A DNA stretch of 64,000 nt, taken from NCBI RefSeq assembly GCF_036327755.1, contig NZ_CP109596.1, positions 3,782,001-3,846,000 on the forward strand, given 5' to 3'. Under the pieces are notes generated by a model. It did not search any database, was not told where the DNA came from, and was given only the letters and a program-made list of their open reading frames with translations. Position numbers and translations under genes: made by a program. Positions 7,739-16,488 of the stretch are shown in pieces. Each line of letters opens with the position of its first letter. The stretch's first letter is position 1. Source of the DNA: Nocardia sp. NBC_01503 (lineage in GTDB: Bacteria > Actinomycetota > Actinomycetes > Mycobacteriales > Mycobacteriaceae).

Positions 7739-8161
7739 TCAACGGGGGAGTGCGGCGCGCAATAGTCCCATCACGGTGCCGCGCAGGAAGTTCTCCCAGC
7801 TGAAGTGGTCGTGCCACAGCGTGATTCGACCGTCGACGAGCTCGAATGTCCCGCATACCCAGAACGAGATCTCCACGGGCCCGAAGCGCAGGTAGTCGGT
7901 GCGCTCGGTGAGCACCACGCCATCCGCATCGGCGGCGATATGGTGCATATCCACTCGGAATCCGTAGCGGGGGTTGCTGAGCTTGTCGAGCACCCAGCGC
8001 ACCCGGTCGATACCGCGCACATCCGGTAGCGAGGTGTTCTTCCAGACGATGCCGGGATCGGCGAGCTCGAGCGCCTCGGTGACGGCCTTCACCTCCATGG
8101 CGGCGAAGAATTCCCGCACGGTCGTAACCGCGTCCTGCTGCAACTCAGGTAACTCCGACAT
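7739..8161 (-). CDS. limonene-1,2-epoxide hydrolase family protein
   Basis: A 140-residue single-domain cytoplasmic protein of the limonene-epoxide hydrolase/SnoaL-like fold. The catalytic Asp-Arg-Asp arrangement is visible: arginine and aspartate in LTERTDYL near residue 86, and the second aspartate in WHDHFSWENF near 117. The N-terminal helix pattern (VREFFAAMEVKAVTEALELA) is typical. It resembles mycobacterial EphG-type enzymes that open epoxides of lipids or sterols; the substrate here is not known. The length matches the family norm of about 150. It stands alone on the minus strand, flanked on both sides by copies of the dispersed repeat. Confidence 0.88.
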   Translation of the reverse strand: MSELPELQQDAVTTVREFFAAMEVKAVTEALELADPGIVWKNTSLPDVRGIDRVRWVLDKLSNPRYGFRVDMHHIAADADGVVLTERTDYLRFGPVEISFWVCGTFELVDGRITLWHDHFSWENFLRGTVMGLLRAALPR

Positions 8162-8268
8162 GTCTCGACTCTAGGCCGACTTCGGTCCCACTCATACGAG
8201 TTCGGCGCATCGCTGCCAACTTCGCACCCCCGTATGGGAGGGCGCCCTCGTAGGTCGAGAGCACGCCC

Positions 8269-8297
8269 GTCATTCCGGCACGTGTTCGGCCGGATCC
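8269..8297. repeat. dispersed inverted repeat, degenerate half copy
   Basis: The segment reading GTCATTCCGGCACGTGTTCG and continuing with GCCGGATCC matches one arm of the repeat near 19.85 kb with a few substitutions. A weak GGCCGAAT partner follows. It lies between two minus-strand genes. Confidence 0.5.
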
Positions 8298-8310
8298 CCA
8301 CCGGCCGAAT

Positions 8311-9030
8311 CTATTTCCGGCTGCCGATGTATGCCCCGAGTCCGTCCAGGATCCGTTCGATGCCGAAGTGGAGCGCGTTACCCCGACCCGAATCGTCCTC
8401 CGGTCGCGTCGCCTGTTCGGTCAGGGCGGCGGCGACCTGGGGGAAGCGGTCGGCGTGCTGGATCAGCACCGCACCCATCTCCTTTGCCAGTTCAGCCTCC
8501 GCGTCGTCATCGGCCCCGCCCACCTGCTGCAGCAGGCTGCGTGCGTGTCCGAGCAGCAGGACCACGGTGTCGAAGCGTTCGGCCGCGGTCAGTGCGCAGT
8601 CTTCGAGGGCGGCGAGTCCGTTCTCCAGCCAGCTCATCTCATTGGGTCCGAGGGGGCGGATACCGGGCGTCAGCTCCAGCGCCCACGGGTGTTCGCCGAA
8701 GCGGTCGTAGATGGTCTCGGTCCAGACGCGCAGGTAGGCCCGCCATGGTTCGGCTGAATCAGCCTGTGCCGCGGTCATTTCCGGGGGTTCGCCGAAGGCG
8801 GTGTCGAGCATGAGCGCCGTCAGTTCGGATTTGCCCGGGACATACCGGTAGAGCGCCATCTTCGCGCAGCCCAGCCGTTCGGCCAGGCGCTGCATGGACA
8901 GATTCGCCAAGCCCTCGGCGTCGGCGAGTGCGATCGCCTCGCTCACGATGCCCTCCAGGGTGAGGGAGGGTTTGGGCCCGCGTTTGGGTCGCGCGGGTGC
9001 GGGCCAGAGCAGTTCGAACGCGGTCGGCAT
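8311..9030 (-). CDS. TetR family transcriptional regulator
   Basis: A 239-residue repressor. The N-terminal HTH spans about residues 17-65 with the segment LSMQRLAERLGCAKMALYRYV, and the C-terminal ligand domain is of the TetR_C type (motifs RAYLRVWTETIYDRF and LLGHARSLLQQ). The downstream of two in-frame ATGs was chosen because the GGAAGG ribosome site touches the first but stands nine bases from the second. The gene diverges from the FAD monooxygenase across 105 bases that contain a strong promoter, so it probably represses that enzyme and itself and responds to the enzyme's substrate. The inducer is unknown. Confidence 0.93.
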   Translation of the reverse strand: MPTAFELLWPAPARPKRGPKPSLTLEGIVSEAIALADAEGLANLSMQRLAERLGCAKMALYRYVPGKSELTALMLDTAFGEPPEMTAAQADSAEPWRAYLRVWTETIYDRFGEHPWALELTPGIRPLGPNEMSWLENGLAALEDCALTAAERFDTVVLLLGHARSLLQQVGGADDDAEAELAKEMGAVLIQHADRFPQVAAALTEQATRPEDDSGRGNALHFGIERILDGLGAYIGSRK

Positions 9031-9058
9031 CGTCGCCATCCTTCCGGAAAATTCTCTC

Positions 9059-9087
9059 TTGACGTTCTTCTGCGTCCAGCATACGCT
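9059..9087 (+). promoter_or_regulatory. promoter of the FAD monooxygenase gene
   Basis: TTGACG and TACGCT separated by exactly 17 bases. An imperfect palindrome GCGT-N7-ACGC spans the spacer and -10 element and is a candidate TetR operator. Confidence 0.6.
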
Positions 9088-9135
9088 AATCAACAACAGC
9101 GGCCGACGGACGCAATAACTCGAAGGAAGAACATC

Positions 9136-10320
9136 ATGCGAAACACCACGGTTCTCATCTCCGGCGCTTCCATCGCGGGACCGGCCCTGGCCTACTGGCT
9201 CAACCGCTACGGCTTCCAGGTCACCGTCGTGGAGAAGGCCCCGGCCCTGCGCCAGGGCGGCCAGGCCGTCGACTTCACCGGCGAAACCCATATGGCGGTG
9301 CTCGAGCGCATGGGCATCCTGGAGGACATCAAGGCTCGTCAGACCGGTAAGACCGATATGGTCATCGTCGACGAGGCGGGCAATCAGCAGGCGCTCATCT
9401 CGGGCGACTTCACCGGCGGCGATATCGAAATCCTGCGCGGCGACCTGTCCGAGGTCATGTATGAGCGCACCGCGGACAGCTGCGAATACCTGTTCGGCGA
9501 CACCATCACCGCGCTCGACGAGACCGAAACCGGTGTGCGCGTGGAGTTCCGGCACGCCCCGGCCCGCACCTTCGATCTGGTCTTCGGCGCGGACGGCATC
9601 CACTCCCGGGTGCGCAAGCTGGCCTTCGGCCCGGAGGAGAAGTTCGTCAAGCACCAGGGCCATTACTACAGCATCGCGGGAGCCTCGAACTGGGAGGCGC
9701 AGCCGGACGCACCGCGGGTGCGGGCGGTGTCCTATGCCTTGAACACCCCGGGACGGCTGGCGTCGCTGGGCAGCTCCAAGGCCGGACAGATGTACCTGTT
9801 CGCCTCGCCCAAGCTGGATTTCGACCGGGACGATCTCGACGCCCAGCGTCGCATCGTCGCCGAGAAGTTCGCCGGACTCGGCTGGCAGGTGCCCAAGATG
9901 CTGGCCGACCTGCCCCGTCTGAACGGCTTCTTCCTGGACTCCATCGCGAAGGTGAGCATGAAGAACTTCGTCAAGGGTCGCGTCGCACTGCTCGGCGACT
10001 CCGGTTACGGCAACACCATGGCCGGATTCGGCACCGGGCTGGCGGTGGTCGGCGCGTATGTGCTGGCCGGTGAATTGGCCGTCGCGGACGGTGATTACAC
10101 CGTCGCCTTCCCGCGCTACCAGGAGATGATGAAGCGCTACAGCAAATTGGCGGGCGGCGCGAACGCGGGACCGTTCCTCGCCCCCAAAACCGCCCTGGGC
10201 CTGCGCTTCCGCAACTGGTTCCTGACCTCGTGGGCCTTCGACATGATGATGAAGTCCACCGAGAAGTCGAAGAACGATATCGAGCTGAAGAACTACCTGG
10301 AAATCATTGCGGCGCGGTGA
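9136..10320 (+). CDS. FAD-dependent aromatic-ring-type monooxygenase (TetX-like)
   Basis: A 394-residue class A flavoprotein monooxygenase. It has the FAD-binding GASIAGPALAYWL at residues 10-22, the DG motif GADGIHSRVR near 153, and the GD motif ALLGDSGYGNTMAGFG near 289 that contacts the flavin ribityl chain. These enzymes add one oxygen atom from O2 with NAD(P)H; relatives inactivate antibiotics such as tetracyclines or rifamycins, but the substrate here cannot be read from sequence. GGAAGAA lies seven bases before the ATG. Control by the divergent TetR gene is likely. Confidence 0.92.
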   Translation: MRNTTVLISGASIAGPALAYWLNRYGFQVTVVEKAPALRQGGQAVDFTGETHMAVLERMGILEDIKARQTGKTDMVIVDEAGNQQALISGDFTGGDIEILRGDLSEVMYERTADSCEYLFGDTITALDETETGVRVEFRHAPARTFDLVFGADGIHSRVRKLAFGPEEKFVKHQGHYYSIAGASNWEAQPDAPRVRAVSYALNTPGRLASLGSSKAGQMYLFASPKLDFDRDDLDAQRRIVAEKFAGLGWQVPKMLADLPRLNGFFLDSIAKVSMKNFVKGRVALLGDSGYGNTMAGFGTGLAVVGAYVLAGELAVADGDYTVAFPRYQEMMKRYSKLAGGANAGPFLAPKTALGLRFRNWFLTSWAFDMMMKSTEKSKNDIELKNYLEIIAAR

Positions 10321-10333
10321 TATTCGAGAAGTC

Positions 10334-10362
10334 GGGCCCGGTGGCCGGTAGCCACCGGGCCT
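10334..10362. terminator. bidirectional terminator between monooxygenase and fumC
   Basis: A perfect 11-bp stem GGCCCGGTGGC / GCCACCGGGCC with a five-base loop, lying between two convergent stops 57 bases apart. Confidence 0.8.
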
Positions 10363-10377
10363 GTTCGTTCGGTCGTG

Positions 10378-11784
10378 CTATTCCTTCGTGTCGTCGACCT
10401 TGGACATGGACAGCACATCGAGGCGGCGATCGAGCTCCTCGACCGAGAGATTGTCACCGATGAGCCCGCGATCGATCACGGTCTGCCGAATCGTCTTGTG
10501 CGCCTTGACCGCCTCCTTGGCGACAGCGGCGGCCTCCTCGTACCCGATGGCCGAATTCAGCGGCGTCACGATCGACGGCGAGGATTCCGCGAGGCGGCGC
10601 AGCCGCTCCTCGTTCGCGGTCAATCCGGTGATGCACTTATCGGCGAAGAGTCGAGACACATTGGCCAGCAGGCGAATCGACTCCAGCACATTGCGCGCCA
10701 TGACCGGGATGTAGACGTTCAGCTCGAACGCGCCATTGCCGCCGCCCCAGGCGATGGCCGCGTCATTGCCGATGACCTGTGCGGCGACCTGTGTAACCGC
10801 CTCCGGCAGAACCGGATTCACCTTGCCGGGCATGATCGAGGATCCGGGCTGTAGATCGGGCAGCTGAATCTCGGCGAGTCCGGTGAGCGGGCCGGAGCCC
10901 ATCCAGCGCACATCATTGGCGATCTTGGTCAGGCTGATGGCGACCGTGCGCAGCGCACCGGAGAGCTCGACCAGTCCATCGCGGGCGGCCTGCGCCTCGA
11001 AGTGATTGCGCGCCTCGGAGAGCGCATCGAGATCCGTCGACTTCTTCAGCTCCACAACGACTTTCGCACCGAATCCGTCCGGCGCGTTCAGGCCGGTGCC
11101 CACGGCGGTACCGCCGATGGCCAGCTCGCCCAGGCGCGGCAGTGTGGTCAGCAGTCGTTCGATACCGGCGCTCACCTGCCGGGTGTAGCCGCTGAACTCC
11201 TGGCCCAGGGTGATCGGCACCGCGTCCATCAGATGTGTGCGCCCGGACTTCACCACCTCGCGCCACTGCACCGACTTGTCCAGCAGCGCCAGCCGCAGAT
11301 GATCCAGCGCCGGAACGAGATCCTTCACCACGGCCTCGGTGGCGGCGACATGCGTTGCGGTGGGGAAGGTGTCGTTCGAGGACTGGGACATGTTCACATC
11401 GTCGTTGGGGTGCACGGTGACGCCATTGTTCGCGGCGATACTCGCGATCACCTCATTGGCGTTCATATTCGAGCTGGTGCCCGAGCCGGTCTGGAAGACG
11501 TCGATGGGGAACTGATCGTCATGCTTGCCGTCGGCGATCTCGGTGGCGGCGGCGACGATGGCATCGGCCTTGATCGGGTCGAGCAGGCCCAGATCGCGAT
11601 TGACGGTGGCGCAGGCGGCTTTCAGCAGGCCGAGCGCGCGAATCTGCGCGCGCTCCAGACCGCGGCCGCTGATGGGGAAGTTCTCCACCGCGCGCTGAGT
11701 CTGGGCTCGCCACAACGCCTGTGCGGGGACGCGGACTTCGCCCATCGTGTCGTGTTCGATGCGGTACCGGGTGTCGTCGGTCAT
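10378..11784 (-). CDS. fumC: class II fumarate hydratase
   Basis: Fumarase hydrates fumarate to L-malate in the TCA cycle. The 468-residue product has the class II signature GSSIMPGKVNP near residue 315 with the catalytic serine, the GSGTSSNMNANEV substrate segment and SSNDTFPTA. Length matches the family (about 465). The chosen ATG gives the usual N-terminus (MTDDTRYRIEHDTMGEV). Upstream on the same strand, past a block of dispersed repeats, lies glpX, the same pair as Rv1098c-Rv1099c. Confidence 0.97.
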   Translation of the reverse strand: MTDDTRYRIEHDTMGEVRVPAQALWRAQTQRAVENFPISGRGLERAQIRALGLLKAACATVNRDLGLLDPIKADAIVAAATEIADGKHDDQFPIDVFQTGSGTSSNMNANEVIASIAANNGVTVHPNDDVNMSQSSNDTFPTATHVAATEAVVKDLVPALDHLRLALLDKSVQWREVVKSGRTHLMDAVPITLGQEFSGYTRQVSAGIERLLTTLPRLGELAIGGTAVGTGLNAPDGFGAKVVVELKKSTDLDALSEARNHFEAQAARDGLVELSGALRTVAISLTKIANDVRWMGSGPLTGLAEIQLPDLQPGSSIMPGKVNPVLPEAVTQVAAQVIGNDAAIAWGGGNGAFELNVYIPVMARNVLESIRLLANVSRLFADKCITGLTANEERLRRLAESSPSIVTPLNSAIGYEEAAAVAKEAVKAHKTIRQTVIDRGLIGDNLSVEELDRRLDVLSMSKVDDTKE

Positions 11785-11884
11785 GGGTTCGACCCTAGGC
11801 CGGGACGAGAGTGCGTGGGGGTGCCACGCTTGGGAGAATCCGCACACGCGATGCCGGGAATACGACAGCAGCCGAAGCTGGACC

Positions 11885-12032
11885 CGTCGTCCTGGCGTGC
11901 ACCCGCGCCCATACTGGCGTGCACCCGCGTCCCAGTCGTCCCGGCGCCATCCCCCCGTCGTCCCGGCGCGCTTCTCGGCCGGGATCCACATCGATCATGT
12001 AGATCCCGGCCGAAACATGCCGGGATGACGAG
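11885..12032. repeat. dispersed inverted repeat, copy 2, compound
   Basis: The main palindrome has arms GTCGTCCCGGCGCGCTTCTC and GGCCGGGATC on the left and GATCCCGGCCGAAACATGC plus CGGGATGACG on the right, with a 15-base loop. To its left are two direct repeats of TGGCGTGCACCCGCG and decayed extra arms. It lies between fumC and glpX. Confidence 0.8.
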
Positions 12033-12068
12033 GGACGTCCGAAGTCATTGCCCCGGTATGGGATTCGC

Positions 12069-13112
12069 TCAGAACATCGGCGGGCTGGCATCGTCGTCGC
12101 CGACGAAGTCGACCGAGGCGTACTCGCGCAGCTTGGTCAGGCGGTGGTAGGCGTCCACCATGCGCACGGTGCCGGACTTGGCGCGCATGACGATCGACTG
12201 GGTGTACGCGCCGCCGCCGTAGTAGCGCACGCCGCGCAGCAGATCACCGTCGGTGACGCCGGTGGCGCTGAAGAAGACGTCCTCACCGGAGACCAGATCC
12301 TCGGTGCCGAGCACGCGATCCAGATCGTGGCCGGCGTCGATGGCCTTCTGCCGCTCGGCCTCATCCTTCGGGGCCAGCTTGGCTTGCAGCGCACCACCCA
12401 TACAGCGCATGGCCGCCGCGGCGATAATGCCCTCGGGGGTGCCGCCGATACCGATGAGCAGGTCGACGCCGGATTCCGGACGGGCACAGGCGATAGCGCC
12501 CGCGACGTCACCGTCGGAGATCAGGCGGATGCGGGCGCCGGCCTCGCGGACCTCGCGCATATGCGGCTCGTGCCGGGGGCGATCGAGGATGCAGACGGTC
12601 AGATCCGAGACGAAGGAGTTCTTGGCCTTGGCGACCCGGCGCAGGTTCTCCGCGATCGGCGCCGATAGGTCGATGACATCGGCGGCGTCCGGGCCGACGG
12701 CGATCTTCTCCATGTAGAACACGGCCGAGGGATCGAACATGGCGCCGCGCTCGGCGACCGCCAGGACCGAGATCGCGCCGGGCGAGCCCTTGGACATCAG
12801 CGTGGTGCCGTCGATCGGATCGACCGCGAAGTCGAGCTCCGCGCCCTCGCCATTGCCGACGAGTTCGCCGTTGTACAGCATGGGCGCTTCGTCCTTCTCG
12901 CCCTCACCGATGACCACGATGCCGCGCATCGACACGGTCGACACCAGCTGGCGCATGGCGTCGACGGCGGCGCCGTCGCCGCCCTCCTTGTCGCCGCGTC
13001 CGACCCAGCGTCCCGCGGCCATGGCGCCGGCCTCGGTGACCCGGACCAACTCCAGCGCGAGATTGCGATCCGGGGCCTCGCGGCGGCTGGGTGCGGGCGT
13101 GGGTGCCGTCAT
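12069..13112 (-). CDS. glpX: fructose-1,6-bisphosphatase, class II
   Basis: GlpX removes the C1 phosphate from fructose-1,6-bisphosphate, the committed step of gluconeogenesis; it is the only such enzyme in mycobacteria. The 347-residue product carries IGEGEKDEAPML near residue 75 with metal-binding glutamates, the AVDPIDGTTLMSKG phosphatase motif near 99, and LIGIGGTPEGI later. AAGGAGG lies seven bases before the ATG. fumC follows on the same strand 284 bases downstream, with a repeat block between, so co-transcription is uncertain. Confidence 0.97.
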   Translation of the reverse strand: MTAPTPAPSRREAPDRNLALELVRVTEAGAMAAGRWVGRGDKEGGDGAAVDAMRQLVSTVSMRGIVVIGEGEKDEAPMLYNGELVGNGEGAELDFAVDPIDGTTLMSKGSPGAISVLAVAERGAMFDPSAVFYMEKIAVGPDAADVIDLSAPIAENLRRVAKAKNSFVSDLTVCILDRPRHEPHMREVREAGARIRLISDGDVAGAIACARPESGVDLLIGIGGTPEGIIAAAAMRCMGGALQAKLAPKDEAERQKAIDAGHDLDRVLGTEDLVSGEDVFFSATGVTDGDLLRGVRYYGGGAYTQSIVMRAKSGTVRMVDAYHRLTKLREYASVDFVGDDDASPPMF

Positions 13113-13298
13113 TACGGTGCCTCCTTGGTTGTCTACTGCTGCGTGAATTGTCTCATTGCGCTTCGCGGCCCTAACCAAGTACTGACGTTTCACTTCCGCG
13201 CCGGTGCTGGACCTTTACGGATCCGCCGCTTGACGCGCGCCGACCGGCACCCGCCCTGTGAGGAGGGTCGCATTCACCCGCCGTGGATACTGGGGGGC

Positions 13299-13850
13299 GT
13301 GCCGAACACGAAGCCGCGGATCATGAACGACTGGAAGGACCTGTTCTGGTCCCTCCTGCCTCTGGTCCTGATCTGCCTGGTCATCGCTGGCATTGCCAGC
13401 CAGTGCACCTTCAGCGCCAATGGCCCGACCGCGGGGCAGGTTCCGAACTTCGACGCGCACACCGCCCTCGCCGAGGACGCGCATCAGCTGCCGTTCGACA
13501 TTCGCGAGCCCGCGCTGCCCGCCGACTGGAAGCCCAACTCCGGCAGTCGCGATCCCGGCGTCTCCAGCACCGTCGGCTACATCACCCCGCAGGGCAGCTA
13601 TATGCAGCTGACCCAATCCAATGCCGCCGAAGAGGTGCTGGCCAAGAAGATCACCGGCACCCGCTACGCCACCGGGGTGCAGCAGATCGGCGACCGCAAA
13701 TGGGTCGTCTACGCCGAGCCCGGCACCGAATCCGCCTGGATCACCGACTTCGGCGGCACCAGGGTTCTGATCAAGGGCGCGGGCAATGCCGGATCCTTCA
13801 ACACCCTCGCCACGGCGATCGGCAACGCCCCGGCGCTCCCGCGCTCTTAG
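13299..13850 (+). CDS. DUF4245 membrane-anchored protein
   Basis: A 183-residue protein with one N-terminal membrane segment at about residues 15-36 (SLLPLVLICLVIAGIAS) and an extracellular domain of the DUF4245 family; an equivalent gene, Rv1100, occupies the same place next to glpX in M. tuberculosis. The cysteine right after the membrane segment (SQCTF) does not form a convincing lipobox. The GTG start follows a GGATACT element by about six bases and may be leaderless. Convergent with xseB, with only three bases between the stops. Function unknown. Confidence 0.85.
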   Translation: MPNTKPRIMNDWKDLFWSLLPLVLICLVIAGIASQCTFSANGPTAGQVPNFDAHTALAEDAHQLPFDIREPALPADWKPNSGSRDPGVSSTVGYITPQGSYMQLTQSNAAEEVLAKKITGTRYATGVQQIGDRKWVVYAEPGTESAWITDFGGTRVLIKGAGNAGSFNTLATAIGNAPALPRS

Positions 13851-13853
13851 CAG

Positions 13854-14078
13854 TCAGTCCTTCTCGGACCGATGCGCGAGTGCGTCTTCCACGCGCTTAC
13901 GGGCTCCCGCGAGATGCTCTTCGCACCGGTTGGCGAGCGCCTCGCCGCGCTCCCAGAGCGTGAGCGAATCGTCCAGGTCCAGGCCGCCCTGTTCGAGCAT
14001 CTTCACCACATTGACGAGTTCGTCACGGGCGCGTTCATAGCCGAAGGTGGCGATCTCGGCGAGGTCGGTATCAGTCAT
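13854..14078 (-). CDS. xseB: exodeoxyribonuclease VII small subunit
   Basis: The 74-residue product has the conserved XseB pattern (LVNVVKMLEQGGLDLDDSL, then LWERGEALANRCEEHL), a helical hairpin that binds the large subunit. Together they form exonuclease VII, which degrades single-stranded DNA from both ends. The start overlaps the xseA stop by four bases (ATGA), giving translational coupling and a fixed subunit ratio. Confidence 0.95.
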   Translation of the reverse strand: MTDTDLAEIATFGYERARDELVNVVKMLEQGGLDLDDSLTLWERGEALANRCEEHLAGARKRVEDALAHRSEKD

Positions 14079-15349
14079 TCGGGGGTGGATTCCTTTCGGG
14101 GACGCAGGGACTGGGAGCCGAGCGCGGCGGCGGTGAGCGCACCGTCCGCCACTCGGATACGAAGCTGACTGCCCGCGGGGGCATCGTCGATGGAGCGCAC
14201 CACCTCGCGTTCCTTACCGATCACCTTCTGTACCACCGCATAACCGCGCGCGAGCGTGGCGGCGGGGCCGAGTGCGGAGAGCTTCTCCCGCAGATGCCGG
14301 GTGGCGGTGGACTCGGTGCTCAGCGACTGATTGATGGCGCGACGGGTCGCGGTGCGGAACCGCTCCACCTCATCGTGTCGCTGATCCAGCAGCCGCAGCG
14401 GGTCGGCGAGTACCGGGCGCGATCGAAGTTGTTGCAGCGCACGGGATTCGCGATCCACCCAACCGCGCAATGCGGCGGCGGCACGCGCCTGGAGTTCACG
14501 CAGCAGCGCGGCCTCGGCGGCGGCATCGGGAACGATGCGCTTGGCGGCATCGGTCGGGGTGGCCGCGCGCAGGTCCGCGACATAATCGCTGAGCGGATTA
14601 TCCGGCTCGTGACCGATCGCGCTGACAATCGGCGTCTTGGCGGAAACTATTGCCCGGCAGAGAGTTTCATCGGAGAACGGCAGCAGATCCTCGACACTGC
14701 CACCGCCGCGCGCCAGCACGATCACATCGATCTGCGGATCGGCGTCCAGCGCCGCCAGGGCCTGGAGAATCTGCGGTACGGCGGTCGGTCCCTGTACGGC
14801 GGTATTGCGAATATCGAATCGCACGGCGGGCCAGCGCTGTGTCGCCACCGTCACCACATCGTGTTCGGCGGCACTCGCGCGGCCGGTAATGAGCCCGATG
14901 CGATTGGGCAGGAACGGAATCGGGCGTTTGAGTCGCGGATCGAACAATCCCTCGGCATCCAGCAGCGCCTTCAACCGGGCGATACGCGCGAGCAGTTCGC
15001 CGATGCCCACCGGCCGAATCTCGGTGACACGCAAGGACACCGTGCCGCGTGCGGTGAAGAACGACAGTTTGCCGTAGACCACGACGCGGCTGCCCTCCTG
15101 CAGCGGCACCGGGGAATTGCGCAGCAGATCCGGATCACAGGTGACGGTGAGCGACATATCGGCGGCGGTATCGCGCAGCACCAGAAACGCGGTGCGGGTA
15201 CCGGGCCGCAGATTGATCTGGGTGATCTGGCCGTCGACCCAGACCGCACCCAACCGGTCGATCCACTGCGCCACCTTCACGGCGATGGTGCGCACCGGCA
15301 TCGGATTATCCGCGGTACTGGTCGGCTTCGCCGGTTGGTCGGTGGTCAC
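14075..15349 (-). CDS. xseA: exodeoxyribonuclease VII large subunit
   Basis: A 424-residue large subunit. The N-terminal OB-fold (about residues 18-115, with VDGQITQIN) binds ssDNA. The catalytic domain follows with PNRIGLITG, the glycine loop ARGGGSVEDLLPF near 207 and SAIGHEPDNPLSDYVAD. A long coiled-coil region and a C-terminal segment (ARGYAVV) complete the family order. The GTG (VTTDQPAKP) was chosen because it gives the usual N-terminus; an in-frame ATG 26 codons earlier adds residues not typical of the family and has no ribosome site. xseB follows with a four-base overlap. Confidence 0.93.
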   Translation of the reverse strand: MTTDQPAKPTSTADNPMPVRTIAVKVAQWIDRLGAVWVDGQITQINLRPGTRTAFLVLRDTAADMSLTVTCDPDLLRNSPVPLQEGSRVVVYGKLSFFTARGTVSLRVTEIRPVGIGELLARIARLKALLDAEGLFDPRLKRPIPFLPNRIGLITGRASAAEHDVVTVATQRWPAVRFDIRNTAVQGPTAVPQILQALAALDADPQIDVIVLARGGGSVEDLLPFSDETLCRAIVSAKTPIVSAIGHEPDNPLSDYVADLRAATPTDAAKRIVPDAAAEAALLRELQARAAAALRGWVDRESRALQQLRSRPVLADPLRLLDQRHDEVERFRTATRRAINQSLSTESTATRHLREKLSALGPAATLARGYAVVQKVIGKEREVVRSIDDAPAGSQLRIRVADGALTAAALGSQSLRPRKESTPE

Positions 15350-15489
15350 CGCACCGATTGTGGCAGCACCCACCGACCGGATGCGTTCACACCCGCCGAA
15401 AGCCTGCTCGCGCACTGCTCCGGACATGAGAGAGCGCCGACCATCCGGGCGTACCCGGCCACGGGCAGTCGGCGCTCAGGGGGTTGGAA

Positions 15490-16164
15490 TCACTTGGCCT
15501 GAACGGTTGCGATCCGATTCGTCAACATGGTGACGAACGGCGCGCGGTCGCGGGTGTGCTGTTCGTAATCGAGCAGCGAGGACAGATCCTCGACGGTGAG
15601 CATGCGCAGCCGGGCACGCAGCTGAGCCAGGGTCATATTGGCGTAGTCGTAGCGGACGGCCACCTCGGGCTCGAGCACCGGCGCGCTGCCGTTGTGGCCA
15701 TTGGTGGACGCCGTGGAAGCCGTTGCGGGCGTGGTGATCTCCGGCTCGGCAACCGGTTCCGGTTCGGCCGCAACCGGTTCCGGCTCGTCGAATACGGCCT
15801 CGGCCGCCGCGGCGACCGGAGTTTCTTCGACCGAATCGACCGAATCGACCGGTTCGAACAGATCGAAACTGCTCTTGCGCACCGATTCCGGGGCGGCGCT
15901 GGGGGTTTGCTCGAATACCTCGTCCTCATCGAACGTGGCCCAGGCCGGTTGTTCTTCCGGCTGATTGACCAAACGGTCGAAAACGGCGTCACCCTTGAGA
16001 GCGAGGCTGGTCACGAACTGCTGCAGATGCATGGTGGTCTGCAGCATCTGACTGATCGCGGTGATCGGGAAATTGATTGCACTGGCAGGTAGCCGCCGAG
16101 TTTCCTCTAGGGCATATACAGCAGCCCCGGCGGCGACCCGGGCCAGGAACGGAGGTCGGAACAT
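15490..16164 (-). CDS. lipid droplet-associated protein (Rv1109c type)
   Basis: A 224-residue protein with an N-terminal amphipathic/hydrophobic region (MFRPPFLARVAAGAAVYALE, then FPITAISQMLQTT) that could coat a lipid surface, a long acidic Pro/Ala/Glu-rich middle with short repeats (SVDSVE, EPEPVAEPEP), and a compact C-terminal helical domain (LAQLRARLRMLTVEDLSSLL). This matches the Rv1109c-type lipid droplet proteins of triacylglycerol-storing Mycobacteriales and occupies the same position, between xseA and ispH. The repeat stretch shows nine-base tandem units at DNA level. GGAGG lies about nine bases before the ATG on the minus strand. Confidence 0.85.
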   Translation of the reverse strand: MFRPPFLARVAAGAAVYALEETRRLPASAINFPITAISQMLQTTMHLQQFVTSLALKGDAVFDRLVNQPEEQPAWATFDEDEVFEQTPSAAPESVRKSSFDLFEPVDSVDSVEETPVAAAAEAVFDEPEPVAAEPEPVAEPEITTPATASTASTNGHNGSAPVLEPEVAVRYDYANMTLAQLRARLRMLTVEDLSSLLDYEQHTRDRAPFVTMLTNRIATVQAK

Positions 16165-16488
16165 GCCCCTAGCCTGCCCGAAACGCCGTGTGATGCAAAG
16201 GTGAGAGCGGTATCTTTGGCCCTCCGCTGTATTTTCTGCCCTCCGCTCCGCTCCGGGCGGGTTCGCGGCCCTGAAGTCCCGGTTCTTCCCTCCCTCCGCT
16301 CCTCCGCTGCGCTCCCCCGCTCCACTCAGTCCAGAACCGGGACGGCCGCGAACCTTGAATGCTTTGGACCCGCGAACCTTGAGTGCTTTGGATCTGCGAA
16401 CGTTGGTTGTTTGGACAAGGGGTAGGCGGGTGTGGTGTCGCCTATAGCCGGGGGGCAGGCCGCCGTCGGGGCCAGTATTCTGAGGTGC
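16165..16488. other. intergenic region upstream of ispH with tandem 24-bp repeats
   Basis: This 324-base gap between divergent genes is low-complexity CTCCGCT-type sequence on its left half. On the right (16348-16416) are two near-identical 24-base units beginning GCGAACCTTGA and a decayed third. Short frames through the repeats read NLECFG-like peptides but have no ribosome site. No gene is supported. Confidence 0.6.

Noticed and set aside
16348..16416. CRISPR-like array
   Set aside because: Only two to three head-to-tail units with no spacers; no cas genes. No CRISPR array was seen anywhere.
16201..16425. Plus-strand frame with repeated NLECFG-like peptides upstream of ispH
   Set aside because: The repeats come from non-coding 24-bp tandem DNA units whose length happens to be divisible by three; no ribosome site.
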